This document shows, piece by piece, positions 25,134 to 37,503 of a stretch of 64,000 nt of DNA. The notes beneath the pieces are model-generated. The model worked only from the letters and a program-made list of their open reading frames with translations, ran no database searches and had not been told where the DNA came from. The first letter of the stretch is position 1. Every line of letters starts with the position of its first letter. Origin of the DNA: Syngnathus acus. Its lineage: Eukaryota > Chordata > Actinopteri > Syngnathiformes > Syngnathidae. A program made the translations under genes and the position numbers. Location of the stretch: NCBI RefSeq assembly GCF_901709675.1, contig NC_051097.1, forward strand, positions 2,718,539 through 2,782,538, in the 5' to 3' direction.

Positions 25134-26453
25134 ATAAGAGAACAAACATTTATTACTTTATTTACTAATTTCAAATGTGCAACTCAGGCACTAGTCAAAA
25201 TCTGTAACGGCTGATGTCTACCCTCAGGAAAAAAAAAAGCCCCAAATATGAGAGGATTACAAATGCTAGACAACAAGAGAGCAGGCAGTAAGAGGAACGA
25301 AAACCGAAGGATTCATTCCAAATATCCCTAAAATCTGCCACTCTAAGAGAGACAGATGGTAAATATGAACAGATGTCTGTAACTGATGAGCACACATTTG
25401 TTCTGTCTCGGACAAGCTGGGCAAGATGTCTTTCCACAAGGTCACGTTCAACGTGCTAAGTCCGTTTTGATCCGGGGTTTTTTTAAACCGCAACAGAGCA
25501 GGATAGTAGCTATAACCAATGATATAAATCAGATTGAACCACAATGAAAAGTCATGTAAAATCCCTTTTCCCCTCTGTGACTTGATTGCGTTCAAATCCT
25601 GGATTACAAAGTTTAAGACACAAAGGGACTCGTCAGGTTGATTTGATTCATCAACTGGCTGGACTGGGCAGCCACATTAAAAAACTGCAGTTGGGCAGAA
25701 TGAATTGAGGAGGGGCACGACTCTCAACACACTGAGATGGATTAAACAGTCTGAACACACAAGACCAAAGAGGCATTAATCCGTACACATACAAACTCTT
25801 GATGACATTGAGGGGGAGGGTTAAAAAACAGAGTTCTGTCAAACAACAATAGTGAACAGACTGCTTCACAAGCAAAACTAAACACTGTTGACAGAGCAAA
25901 AGCGAGACAGTGAGGGGACTGTTCATGCAGATGTGAATTTTACTGTGGAAACTAAAACAAGGTACCAATTTTAGGTACCAAGGAAAAAAAACAATGCAAT
26001 CCTTGTTTTGAATGTGAGTCTGAATGCAACATCTGTGATGCAATTAAAGTAATTGCTACAATGTGCTGATATCGGCAAATTAGGGCTTATTTCATACGTT
26101 CTTTAAATGTCTTATTGTCCAGCATTTAGCTACGCTTTGTGCACCCAAATAGTGAGTTTCCTTGCTCTGTGGGTAGGAACCAGGAACACTATTAACTCTA
26201 GCAAAAGATGTGAGTCAGAATTAAAATTTGAAAATGAAAGTAGGTGATGTTTGACAATATGGCACAACAGATGATGAAGTAAAATATCTGACAGAATTTT
26301 TTAGTTTATTCCACCTGATGGTTTGCCTGATGCATTTTTTGGCGGACAGAAATCCTCCTCTCTGATTACTGTAGAGGTCTCCTTCCCTGCAGGAGTTCTG
26401 TGACACTGCCCCCTTTTTCTTTCATGTCTCCTCATCTGCGCTAATGTTTCTGG

Positions 26454-26504
26454 GTAGTGGCGGCACGCCGGCCAGCCTCACAGCAGGAGGGGTTGCCATC
26501 TATC
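26454..26504 (+). mobile_element. SINE head fragment
   Basis: TGGCGGCACGCCGGCCAGCC and CTCACAGCAGGAGGGGTT resemble the first 50 bp of the SINE family. Confidence 0.4.
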
Positions 26505-28788
26505 TGAATGTTTTCTAAATACAAAGTAAGTCACAGTGGCTGTAATATTGCAGAAGAAGTATCTTATAGTCGTTTTCACACTTGTATCACTGTAAATTAG
26601 TTAGCCAGAGGCATAACATGGGAGTTGGAACATGAAAGTGTACATTTGCTCAGCAGTTGTGGTCTTACCCATTTAAAATACTTGTGTGGTGAAATCAGCA
26701 CGCCATCGTAATTTAATTTATTTTATTTTATTTAATACATTACTGTAAGAGGTGGAGTCACATAGACAGACTCCCAGTGGTGCTCTAGCGCTTATGCTTT
26801 TGCGTTGAGAAAATTCTGATGAGGAAATCCCCATTTGCACGAAGCCCATTTTTCCTTTATTCATCAATATTAAAAGAAAATCCCCACATAACCCTTCTGT
26901 CATCGATAACTTTAAAGTCTTTTGATAAGCATATGTGATCTGCAATATATTGGAAATTCTTGATTTATATGGGATAAAACCATTGAGACACAACATCCCA
27001 TTCACGAGGTGGCTGCCTTGCCCCTCCCCCAACCTCATCTTGGCTCTCAGATGATAAATTACACAGATAGCAGGTGAAATGTTTCCAGCTGGTCATGGCA
27101 GAGCTAAATCTTACACAGATTTTCAAAAACAACCAATTGTATGCCGAGTAAAACTGTTGCATACATTTACTAAATGTAGCCCATTTATGATCAAAGATCA
27201 GTTGTGGAAATGTTATGTGGAGTTGGTGGGTCATTATTGTCAAGGCCATGGAGGTGATATTGAACACTGAAGTCCAGAAAGAAATTGTTTTAATATTAGA
27301 AAGAAAATTAACAAAGATATTGTTACATCATTAGGGTTACATCATCCCCTGCTGCTATCTATACATATATATATGTATTTGTAGATAAATGCAATATTTA
27401 CATATGATTTGATACACAACATACGTATTGATTCACAAGCAAATGTTTTCAGTGAAATAAATCTTTATTTACAAAGCGCTTCCACAAATGCATGTTCTTT
27501 TAAATGTGAAAAATACTGAATACAGAATATACTGTTATCTGCCCATTATTTTTCCTAACTTTTAAAAGTATGCTGTCATGAATATGTCGCTCACATCCAT
27601 AATAATCAAAAGCAATATGTTATCGTCACATCTGTGGTTAACTACTGTGTATTGTGGCCTGAAATGAAACTGAGTGTGGCAGCAACTTTTAGGATTTTTC
27701 AGAGCAGCATATCAAGATGACATTTTATTTCATGGAATGCGACATTTACCCAACACCTAAACATATTATTAGCAATGATATTTTACATGAATAGATGAGA
27801 GCTAATTTTGCAAAACATACATTACATTCCTTACACCATTTTACTGGTTTCATGCAACATGTAGGATGAGGATTATATGATAGTTATAAATTTAAGAGAA
27901 ACGGGCGGTGACATGAGTAATAGTACCTGTGCTAGTTCTGTTTGCCTTTTTCTGGGTTCATTAGATTTCTAATAGGAACTAGCTAATGAGCCGGGTCGCT
28001 CTCATTATTATAGGACATAACGTACATCCATTATCCTTATCATCTAATCATGGTCACTGCCTTGTGGAGTGAGCATACAAATATTATCACTAAGCTACGG
28101 CGAACCATCAGTCTTTAACGGCCGCCACTTGAGAGAAAAACAATTTCATATGATGCATGCCACAGGACTGCTTTCTTGGATGACATTGAAAAAAAAACGT
28201 ATGCCATGAAAAAATAACAAGTCTTCAATAATTTCACAATTGGAAAACTGAAATCTTTCTCATCTCATAACATTTGAACTGAATATATAGTGCATTTTAA
28301 TACCAATAGAATAAATAGGGCTCTATATTCATAGAGTGTAGACCAGACCTAAGACCAAGTCAGAACAAGTCTAATATGTGGCGTAGATGGTATAACATGA
28401 TTTTGGTTGATTTGAAATTTGGTGAATTTTTCCGCAAAGGGAGATGTTGCAGCTCAACTAGAAAAATGCACTTTGCCTACACCAATGTCATGTACAGACC
28501 CCAGCGAGCCTATTTCTTCTTCTGTATTATCAGCACTGTGTGCACTACAACCGCCCTGATTTTACTGGAAATTGGGGGGACTCGTAAAAATTGGCTTGGA
28601 CACGGGCTCCATTCAATCCCACAATGGCACTCAACCACACAATCGCCCCCTTATGCCCAATTCTACCTGTGTAACGTCTAGGAAAATACAAAAATACAAA
28701 AAGAAAGAAAATTCGACTCATGCACACAGACTGTGCTTTGTGCGAGACGACCGGGGCAAAATATGCCCTACATATGATAGATATAGAC

Positions 28789-29792
28789 CAGGGGTGGGCA
28801 AGCTTTTTGACTGGCGGGCCGAATTTGGCACTAAATTTAGACCGGGGGGCCGAACCAGGAGCAGATGGATGTAGTGTTTGTGTGAAGTAATGTAAAGGTC
28901 ATTGCATAAAAGGTTTGTACTTTTAGTAGGTAGTAAAGCATGGATATTCAAAAAAAGCTTTTTGAAAACAAATGCATTTATTAACAGCATTAAAAAATAA
29001 AATTCACCAAAAAACTACTATCAGTGATTCTCATTATATACGACACTGTTATTATGAATAATAGTTTCCATCACTTCAGCGCCTGCAGGTCAGATTTATG
29101 AAATATGTTTATCTAATGAGGCGAAATCACAACAAACGGCAAACATTCTGACCAAATACATCATCTTGAAGAATCAGTGAAAGAATACATCTAAATAAAG
29201 TAATAAAGAAATCAATAGTATTGTTGGTCTCCCTTTTTTGCAAGTGCATCATGGTCTGGAGTAAAATTTGTAGTGGTAATTCTTAGGATAGAGCCGAGGT
29301 GTCGGTCCCTTAACCTAGATCTGTGAGGGGCTTTGTTGACGTTCATGTGGCTGAACGTCTGCTCACACACGTAGGTCGAGCCAAATTGTCCACTCTTTTT
29401 TAACATTCGGCACTCAGTGTCCACCTTTCTTTTCCTCGGGCCACTCATTTTAATGGAAGGATTCCAGGGGAAGGTTTGTGGGTGGCATTAGCATATAACT
29501 GTATCTGAAAGCTCAGCGCGCGAATTACGAGAATGCTGACGTCACAGCCCACACTCGAAATTCGGCACTGATGGAAATAGAGCGCGGAGTGCCGTACTAC
29601 TTAGTACGTACACGCACTTCCAGGAGTAAATGCGCGGGCGGGTGCTTCCCCATCTATTGGGGAAACATAGTAATTGCAGGGAAAATGACCAAAAAAAAGG
29701 TTTAATAATACAATTTATTCAGGTTTGGCGGGCCGGATTAAACGGCCCCGTGGGCCGGATGTGGCCCGCGGGCCGTAGATTGCCCACGTCTG
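28789..29792 (-). mobile_element. hAT transposon, internally deleted (1004 bp)
   Basis: Flanked by a perfect 8-bp duplication ATATAGAC at 28781-28788 and 29793-29800. Ends are CAGGGGTGGGCAAGC and the complement of TTGCCCACGTCTG, followed inwards by GGCGGGCCG words. It contains one short minus-strand ORF made of both transposase termini (separate entry). Confidence 0.93.
29212..29448 (-). pseudogene. Fused N- and C-terminal remnants of a hAT transposase
   Basis: A 78-codon open frame. The first 18 residues (MSGPRKRKVDTECRMLKK) resemble the start of ZBED-like hAT transposases. The frame then continues directly with STYVCEQTFSHMNVNKAP, HRSRLRDRHLGSILRI and PDHDALAKKGDQQ, the hATC dimerisation end (S...CE.TFS.M...K...RSRL.D..L.S.LR). 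Several hundred residues, including the catalytic region, are missing, and the join leaves the frame intact. It cannot transpose by itself. Whether the small protein is made is unknown. Confidence 0.8.
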
Positions 29793-29833
29793 ATATAGAC
29801 AGTGCAAACATTCAAAGTTTTTGTTATGAAGTA

Positions 29834-30788
29834 CCGTATTTTTCGGAGTATAAGTCGCGGGTTTTTTCATAGCTTGGGTGGAGAGGCGACTTATATTCAG
29901 GAGCGATTTATATGTGAAATTATTCACAAATTTTCAAAATACAAAAATCCGCGATGTAGTAAAACCGCGATAAACGAACCGTGATGTAGTGAGGGATTAC
30001 TCGCTAATTTGAACTGCAACTGACGACGTCAGCGGCGGGGGGCACACGTGGCGTTGTTTACATAAAGGACGAAGAATTCGATCGATGGATTTAGTGATTT
30101 GGAGTGACACAGATGGTTTGATAAAATTGTTGTTTATATTATAGCTATTTGATATATAGTTTATATATCGTTATATGGGCCTGTGGAATAATTTGAACTG
30201 CAACTGACACGAGTCCGATGTCAGCGGCGTGGCGCACACCCGCCGTTGTTTACATAAAGGACGAAGAATTCGATCGATGGATTTAATGATTTGGAGTGAC
30301 ACAGATGGTTTGATAATATTGTTGTTTACATAATAGTTATTTGATATATAGTTTATATGTCGTTATATGGGCCTGTGGAATAATTTGAACTGCAACTGAC
30401 AAGGAGTCCAACGTCAGCGGCGCGACGCACACGCGGCGTTGTTTACATAAAGGACGAAGAATTTGATCGATGGATTTAATGATTTGGAGTGACAGATGGT
30501 TTGATAATGGTGTTATTTATGTTATAGTTATTTGGATAACTTTTAATGTTACGTCAGGCCCGTTCTCAGCTCCTCGTTTGTGTTTATGTCACATTAGCAT
30601 CCCGTATGGTTTAGCCTGTTGTTGCTGGTTCATGTCTGTTCTTAGTGTTGGATTTTGTCAAATAAATTTCCCTCAAAATGCGACTAAAACTCCGGTGCCA
30701 CTTATATATGTTTTTTTCCTTTTTATTGTGCATTTTATGGCTGATGCGACTTGTACTCCGGAGCGACTTTCAGTCGTGGGTTACATAG
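29834..30788 (+). mobile_element. Pogo-like element with a triplicated internal unit
   Basis: Left end CCGTATTTTTCGGAGTATAA after TA; right end degenerate (GCGACTTTCAGTCG). Inside, a unit starting AATTTGAACTGCAACTGAC occurs at 30005, 30190 and 30382, periods 185 and 192 bp. Each unit contains AAGGACGAAGAATT, which in the 1585 element encodes the acidic transposase tail. In the first two units here the inserted CGAT repeat breaks that tail. Confidence 0.85.
29946..30002 (-). mobile_element. Tigger-like MITE end fragment
   Basis: AATCCGCGATGTAGTAAAAC and GTGATGTAGTGAGGGATTAC match the right end of the MITE at 16791-17121. It lies inside the pogo-like element just left of the triplicated units. 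Confidence 0.75.
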
Positions 30789-33577
30789 CTGTCTTTTGTA
30801 CAGGTGGTGTGAGATGAATTTACATCCACAATTTACGTCCATTCAGAGTGTAGTTATCCATGCCATGGCATGATGCTTAAAAGGAGCGGTACAGAAAATG
30901 GACTTTGGTGACTTGTGTTATTTCATGGGAAATTACTAAGGGCTCTATTTTTGCAGTACCACTTGAAGGAATGGTGCAATATTCAGATTTTCGTGCAAGC
31001 GCAAGGCTCGCTGTGCCTGTTTGCCAATTTGGCAGAAAGCCAGCCTTCCACCATGCTGGGTGTACCGGTACAATATGTTTTTGTCCTTTGACATGCACCT
31101 GGGGCACCTGACAATTTGGTGGCAGAAAGTCAGTCTATCTTGGGATCACTTCTGAGCACGGCACAGTACATCGGCCGCGATTTTGATTAATTTCATCTGG
31201 GATGAGCGACAGATGTATATCGTGCACTAACATTGTCGCTTACATTGACTGTTGCCACTCTGGCCAAGTGCGGTGACAATGCTCAGGTCATACACACATT
31301 GCTACATCCTTTTCCGCACACAGATTTCTCCATGTGAGATGTGAGTGCACATCATTTAAAGCGAGTGAGAATGAGCTGAATAAATCTTCCTACAATGGAG
31401 CAAACCGGTCTTTCGCCCCTTCGTAGGCGACTCTTGCATGCATCTGCGAAAACTTACCAACACAAGGTCTAATATCCCCCAGTGCAGATGTGTATCATGT
31501 GTCACGCTGGTTTTAGCGTGGTCAAAACTAGCAGGCTGGTTGCACCGCTCAGTGAACTTACAGTATGTTATAATGTGAGATAAGAGAAACCAGAGAACCA
31601 CAGAGCACAGCTTGTAAAGTTGCAGCTTGCACTGTGCATGCATTTTACAATTTACAGTTATTAAGTCCAACTGACAATGCATGAGATTAATCGCCTGCAA
31701 CTGAAGGTCAAAGCTAACGAGTAACTTGCTCACACAAAACGGAACGTCTGGGAGAGTCAAACAAATTGAGTGCTCATGCAGTATATTTGGGTTGTTGCAC
31801 ATTAACCCTGTTGATGTTAGAAACACACTGAAATCAAGAAGGGATTTTTGTTTTCTACAGACTAGGAATTCGAACAAAGTTATTCATTGAGTGCCCCTTT
31901 TCCCCCAAAAAACGTCAAAGAAAGAGACCAAGCTAATATAGAAACAACTTTATAGTATGAATTTATCTGTATGTTAACCAATTTTTTAAGTGAAGGGGAA
32001 CAGCTCGGAGATGGACGAACCCAGTCTCGACTCAGCTTCCACTGTACAAGATCACTGTTGGCACTGACCAAATTGTTGACGAGCCAACGAGTTGTAAATT
32101 GTCGCCTGTATCACCCTATACACAACATAGCTCTTGACCAAACTTGAAATCAGTCCAGAGTCGTAAATCAGTCACTTAGAATTGAGCATGAAATGATTCA
32201 CATAATGTATGCTCAGCTTTAGTTACTGACGTCTGGACATCTTTTTAGATATGTTGGATTTTCATGCTGTGAGAAGATGTTTCTATTCCAAGTCATTTTG
32301 AATTCTGAATCCTTGCCTGGAAATGAACTTTAAAGTTTCAAAAGAATGACCTTCAGATTAACCTTTTCGACCATGTTGTTCACGTTTTGAATGTCTATAA
32401 AACAATATGTTTTAAAGGCGCGGCAGGATGCAATGTTTTGGATCCTTAAAATTCTTAACCTTTTATTGCATGACACGAATGTTGACATGACTGACTGAAA
32501 ATTACTCTCAAAAGATTGATGCTGTTGTTTCTTATTGAAAATAACATGATTGTGTTTGCAAGGAGCGATTGATGACAGGCGCGTGTAAACAGAATATGAA
32601 TGTGATGGAACACAGACGCACTCGAAGAAGATGCTGAGACAAAGACATGAAAGGACAGAAGAGTGGAGAGGCCCAGCTGGGGGGAAACTGCAAACACCCG
32701 AAGGTTAATTTGAAGATTTTCTCCAGAGTAGAACAAACAGCAGCTGCTTCTATTTGATTTCATCTCTGTTCGTGGAAACAAATGAGATCATTTTGATTGC
32801 AATTGCATTCAATTTAAAGTTAAATCTCATGCAGGCAAAGTTTGTTGAGATTGTCAAATACATGCATCAGTTTGCTGAGGAAGTTCAACTTTTTGATTTT
32901 CGTGCTCGCACGCTATTTGATTGAAGTTGTAATGTAAATTCACATTGTTGTTTTTTTTGTAAGTTTCTTATTATAGTCTTCTTCCATAATATACATTTTA
33001 TATAAACATTACAGAGACACATTTTCTGAAATGGCAGCCCTGGGCATTTCACAGTAGCAGGTGGCTGTTTGAGAGGAGGCATTCCTTTGTACTAACACTT
33101 GCAATAATGATGACGATTTTACTTTTTAATTCTCACAATGAGAAATGCATTTTAATTTTTCTCTGCTTGTTGACACACTTGCCCGAACAGCGTTGGCCAA
33201 GGCAAAGCTATGACCTTTCCAGTATACACTTTCAGCAAATATTTAGGAACATGCTGTTTTGTATTTTGCTCGTTACATTAATTCAATATATCTTTTCAAT
33301 CCCGTTCCAAAGTCTTCATTTGACTGCGCAAACAAATGTAGGGATATAAACAGTTTTTTTTAATTGTGTTGTTTAGTTAACTGGACACGTGATCTGATCA
33401 TTCTGCAATGCTGCAATGCTTTAGGCAATGCTGATCCAAGTTTAGCGATGCACCAAAAGGGAAAATCTAATTATTGTGCAGCTTGGTTAACTGTTGTCTA
33501 TTTTACTTTTGGGTGGAAGCATACATAGCAGCAATTAATAATTATTAGTTGTTTATTTTGCCTGAAGAGGCACTTAC

Positions 33578-33692
33578 TGACTGGTGACCAATCCACGGTG
33601 CTGCCTGCCTTTAATCCACAGTCACCTGGAATACTCTCCATCTTCCTCATGACCACAAATAGGACATCCAGAAAATAGATGGTTGGATGAAA
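33578..33692 (+). mobile_element. Decayed SINE 3' part
   Basis: TGGTGACCAATCCACGGTG, CCTTTAATCCACAGTCACC and CAGAAAATAGATGGTTGGAT follow the order of the complete SINE. Confidence 0.55.
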
Positions 33693-33835
33693 ATGAGACA
33701 TCTATTTGCTGAAAGGCGAATTATTTGAGGCTGACTCACCACAGGACTAATCATAAAATAATTACGTAAGCTGTCGTCATAAGAGCATTGAATGGAGGCT
33801 ACTCAATGGCAACATTGAATGGAGGCTGGTGTACA

Positions 33836-34215
33836 TGTTACGTCCGCGTCAAAGGACGCTCGCTCGGCCGGCAACTTTCCTCAGCCGCACCGATTTTATC
33901 ACTGTAATGACTGTCACCTGCTCCCTCTTGTTACCTCATGTATTTAAACCTTGCCCGTGTGTTTCTCCCAGTTGCTGTCAATTGTTGCTTCCAGTTTGTG
34001 TCCGCGCCTGTTGTGACTGCTCGTCTATTTCCCCCGGGTCTCATGTGGAGGCTCTCGGTCAGACCCTCTCCCTAGTCTATTCTTGGTCTGAGTGGAATTC
34101 TGTTTCCCGCTCGCTGTCTGTGAGCCTCTTTCCGCCTGTTCATCTTCCCCCATTCCCTTCAATAAACCCTGGTCCTAGCTACATTTGGTCGCCCTGCCCC
34201 ACTCATTCCATGACA
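33836..34215 (+). mobile_element. Solo LTR (380 bp)
   Basis: Begins TGTTACGTCC and ends CCATGACA, flanked by a perfect 5-bp duplication GTACA (33831-33835 and 34216-34220). A TTTAAA box lies near 33946 and AATAAA near 34162, followed by ATTTGGTCGCCCTG. A TG...CA element with 5-bp duplication and no internal region is a solo LTR left by recombination between two LTRs. The shared 3' word with the LTR at 41600 suggests one family; gypsy-like is my guess. No viral genes are present. Confidence 0.88.
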
Positions 34216-34344
34216 GTACACATACAGTAGTAGTTAAGAAAAATGTGATAAAATATCTGTAGGCATATATTTAAATCTCCATACCCATAATGAACACAAC
34301 ACAGTAGTAGCATGCAGCAGAGTAAGTGAGTGCATGCTAATAGC

Positions 34345-34604
34345 ATTGGTGGAACACTGTGGAACTCCCTCCCCGACCACCTAAGAGCACCCCAATCCAC
34401 TGACTCTTTCAAAACCGGACTGAAAATTCACCTCTTTACCCTAGCATTTCCGTAATCCTGTTTTCCGCATCCTGGTTGTCGTCCAGTTGTTTTATACTTG
34501 TCTTTTCTTTGTTTTCTTGTTTTTACTTGCCATGTATCACGTTGAGATTCCTCCAAATGTAAAGTGCGTTACAAATATAATTTATTATTATTATTATTAT
34601 TGGT
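34345..34604 (+). mobile_element. 5'-truncated LINE 3' end with ATT tail
   Basis: Plus strand reads LWNSLPDHLRAPQSTDSFKT then GLKIHLFTLAFP and a stop, the C-terminus of an L2-like LINE protein (LWN.LP..LR....S..FK..LK.HLF). About 160 bp of 3' UTR follow, ending in an ATT run at 34580-34600. Confidence 0.75.
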
Positions 34605-35583
34605 GGGACACAGAGAAAACATTTTTAATTGACTGACAAAGCATGTAAAGACAATCAACAATTTACACTCTCAACTAGTAGGAACTCAAGGGTGTCGAAT
34701 GGTACACACGACCTGAAAGCATTGTAGCCCTTGAATCACTGTTATGAACAACAATAATTGCATGAAGGCAAATTTGCCTCAGGCTCATGTGCCTGAGGCA
34801 AACAGACCCAAGAAATCCCGACAAGGTGTTGAAAATAATTCATTTTTTCCCATTTGTCAAAAATCTGTTGTCTATAAAAAAAAAACTCCATATCATCGGT
34901 TAATTGGTTACCGTATTTTCTGCACTATAAGGCACACTTAAAAGCCTTTAATTTACTCAAAAAACCACAGTGCGCCTTATAATCCTGGGTGCCGTATTTT
35001 ATGGATCAATTGGTGAATTTGTTGATCCATACTGGTTGTACACAGCGCTCTACCAAAATGTTTCAGTACGACTAGTAAATTACAAGGTCGCATCGCTTTC
35101 AGCATTTCGGCAACCGTGGTCAGGGGCGTCACCAAAGTAATAGTGGTAAACACTCATACTGTGCTTACTCCTCCTCGTCCAACAACACCACTTGTGTGTA
35201 GCAAGACGCCAAAATGACACGCATGCTACTATCTGCCAATGGATTGTGGACACCTGGGCTGATATATCAATCTCAACTGTGGTCTGAGCTTTCGCGAAGG
35301 CAGGAGTAATAACTGCCAGGGAATAGCAGCGACACTGACACGGATAATGACGAGAGGGAGCCGGACATAATGAATGCCGCACTCGCCCAACTGTTCAATT
35401 TGGACATGGAAGAGGAAGAATTCGACGAATTTGTGGACGGGGATATGTAAATATGTACATTGACATTTGAACAATGTCATGTTATTGTGCAATGTTTGTA
35501 TTGTATATCATTCAACTGTTCAAAAAAACTCTTCAATTCGGACACGGAAGAGGAAGAATTCGACGGATTCGTGGACAGGGATA

Positions 35584-36226
35584 CAGTATCTCACAAAAGT
35601 GAGTACACTCATTTCAGCAATGTTTTAATTATATCTTGTCATGGGACAACACTGAAGAAATGACACTTTGATCCAATGTTAAGTAGTCACTGTAGAGCTT
35701 GGATAGCAAAGTACATTTGTTGTTACTTCAAATTAACTCAAAATACAACAATGAATGTGTAAAATGCTGGCAACAAAAGTGAGTACACCCCAACTGAAAA
35801 TGTCAAAATTCGACCCAAATGTCAATATTTTGTGTGGCCACCATTATTTTCCAGCGCCGCCGTAACCCTTTTAGGCATGGAGTTCATCAGAGCTTCACAG
35901 GTCGCCGCTGGAATCCTCTTCCAATCTTCCATGATGACATCACAGAGCTGGTGGATGTTGGAGACCTTGCGCTCCTCCACCTTCCGTTTGAGGATGCCCC
36001 ACAGATGTTCAATAGGGTTTAGGTTTGGGCACATGCTTGGCCTTCACCCTCAGCTTCTTTAGGAAGGCAGTGGTCGTCTTGGAGGTGTGTTTGGGGGTCG
36101 TTATCGTGTTGGAAGTGACTACTTAACATTGGATCAAAGTGTCATTTCTTCAGCGTTATCCCATGACAAGATATAATTACAACATTGCAGAAAAGAGAGG
36201 GGTGTACTCACTTTTGTGAGATACTG
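35584..36226 (-). mobile_element. Tc1-like non-autonomous transposon (643 bp)
   Basis: Inverted repeats of about 110 bp: the left starts CAGTATCTCACAAAAGTGAG and the right ends with its complement, and similarity continues inward through AAATGACACTTTGATCCAAT. Flanking TA on both sides is the Tc1/mariner target duplication. A second copy of AAAAGTGAGTACACCCC inside the left arm (35775-35791) recalls the IR/DR layout of fish Tc1 elements. Only the last third of the transposase remains. Confidence 0.92.
35822..36118 (-). pseudogene. Tc1-like transposase, C-terminal third
   Basis: From 36034 the minus strand reads CPNLNPIEHLWGILKRKVEE, then IHQLCDVIMEDWKRIPAATC and NSMPKRVTAALENNGGHTKY to the natural stop. 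NPIEHLW carries the catalytic glutamate of DD34E. Upstream, at 36118-36040, HFQHDNDP and TTTAFLKKL (with a shift) hold the second catalytic aspartate. The DNA-binding domains and first aspartate are deleted. Amino acids are otherwise well kept, so the loss looks recent. Confidence 0.88.
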
Positions 36227-36837
36227 TATGTTAATATGCACATTAACGTTTGAACAACGTTGTGTTATTGTGCAATGTTTGTATTGTATATCGTATTGTA
36301 TATAAAGTTTGCCGTAAATAAAGTTTGAGGAATTTGTGGACAGGGATATGTAAATATGCACATTATAGTTTGAACAACGTTGTGTTATTGTGCAATTTTT
36401 GTATTCTATGTCGTAGTGTATATAAAGTTTGCTGTATATAAAGTTTGACTGAATACCTCATTGACTGGTTTGACATTCCCTTTACCTTTTTACGAAAAAC
36501 TCTCTCTGCCTCACTTAAATTGCTCTTGTTCAGACACCTTATCTTAGCTTGTTTTGCTTTGGTCGTTAAATAAAATAATTAGGGCAATCTTATTTACCAT
36601 TGTTTTGGTTTCCTTTCTGCTGGCCTTGTACTGCCGATCAGGAAAAATTGCACACTCTGCTTGCAGATAGTTTACCTGACATTAACAAGCTATTCTCACT
36701 CAGAATATTTTATGTTGTACCACAATAATAAACAACTAGCTTGTAAATAAAAAAAGCTTAAACAAAGCATCTTATGACTCTTAAAATAACATTAATTAAC
36801 ATAAATTATGCGTGGCGCCTGATAAAATTGTGCTTCG

Positions 36838-36990
36838 TCTCTACCGCTACTAGTGGCACTTGTCTTTGTCCTTGTCTGTTATTTATCCTTTTTAAATTTG
36901 GCACTTGTATTCTTGCACTCTTGTACGCTGCTGTGACAAGTAAATTTCCCCGCTGCGGGATGGATAAAGTTCTATCATCATCATCATCAT
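36838..36990 (+). mobile_element. LINE 3' tail ending in TCA repeats
   Basis: TGCTGTGACAAGTAAATTTC, CCCGCTGCGGGATGGATAAA then seven TCA units: a typical fish LINE 3' end with simple-repeat tail. Confidence 0.6.
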
Positions 36991-37421
36991 CATCATAATT
37001 AATAAACATTAATTATTTGAAAATCACTGAAATCATAAAAAAAAAATGTGAAGGATCGATACCAGTTGTTTGTTATCGATGTGTTAACAATACTCACATT
37101 AGTATTGATTCTATCAATACTTGTATCGATCTGCACAGCCCTTGTTCTGGTTGCGTTCAGAAATTAATCGCTGGGGAGCACAGCACTCTCAGAATTGTCA
37201 AATTGAGTATCCAAAAAAAATTTACATTCTTCACTCCTTCTTCCTCCCAAGGCACACACACACGAGAGAGTACTGTGGGCTTGTGAAGTCCAGATAGCTA
37301 GAGGTTTTTGAGAAGTGCTAGTACTCCACACCACTGTGTACTAGCTAACTTAAAGCACTGAACGTAGCCACAGTTATGAGTGCATGTGGACATTATTTTG
37401 TGAGGTGATAGCATTACGAAG

Positions 37422-37423
<2 letters not shown>

Positions 37424-37490
<67 letters not shown>

Positions 37491-37503
37491 CGTGCGTGTG
37501 TGC
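37424..37503 (+). repeat. GT microsatellite
   Basis: About 80 bp of mostly GT with a few GC steps. Confidence 0.93.

Larger units (their letters stand above)
34911..36450 (+). mobile_element. Pogo-like element with transposase tail, split by a Tc1-like insertion
   Basis: Left end CCGTATTTTCTGCACTATAA after TA. From about 35215 the plus strand reads CQWIVDTWADISISTVV and AFAKAGV with a stop between, then, after a frame change, SDTDTDNDEREPD and LAQLFNLDMEEEEFDEF before a stop at 35447. CxWI..AW..I...T...SF.K.GI followed by an LFNSDTEEEDFDGF-like tail is the C-terminus of fish pogo transposases. The tail is repeated (LFNSDTEEEEFDGF at 35534-35575, and again near 36328). The right terminal repeat is not visible. 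The Tc1-like element occupies 35584-36226. Confidence 0.8.

Noticed and set aside
25195-27270. Several 60-130-codon ORFs on both strands
   Set aside because: Overlapping, compositionally biased, and without domain similarity.
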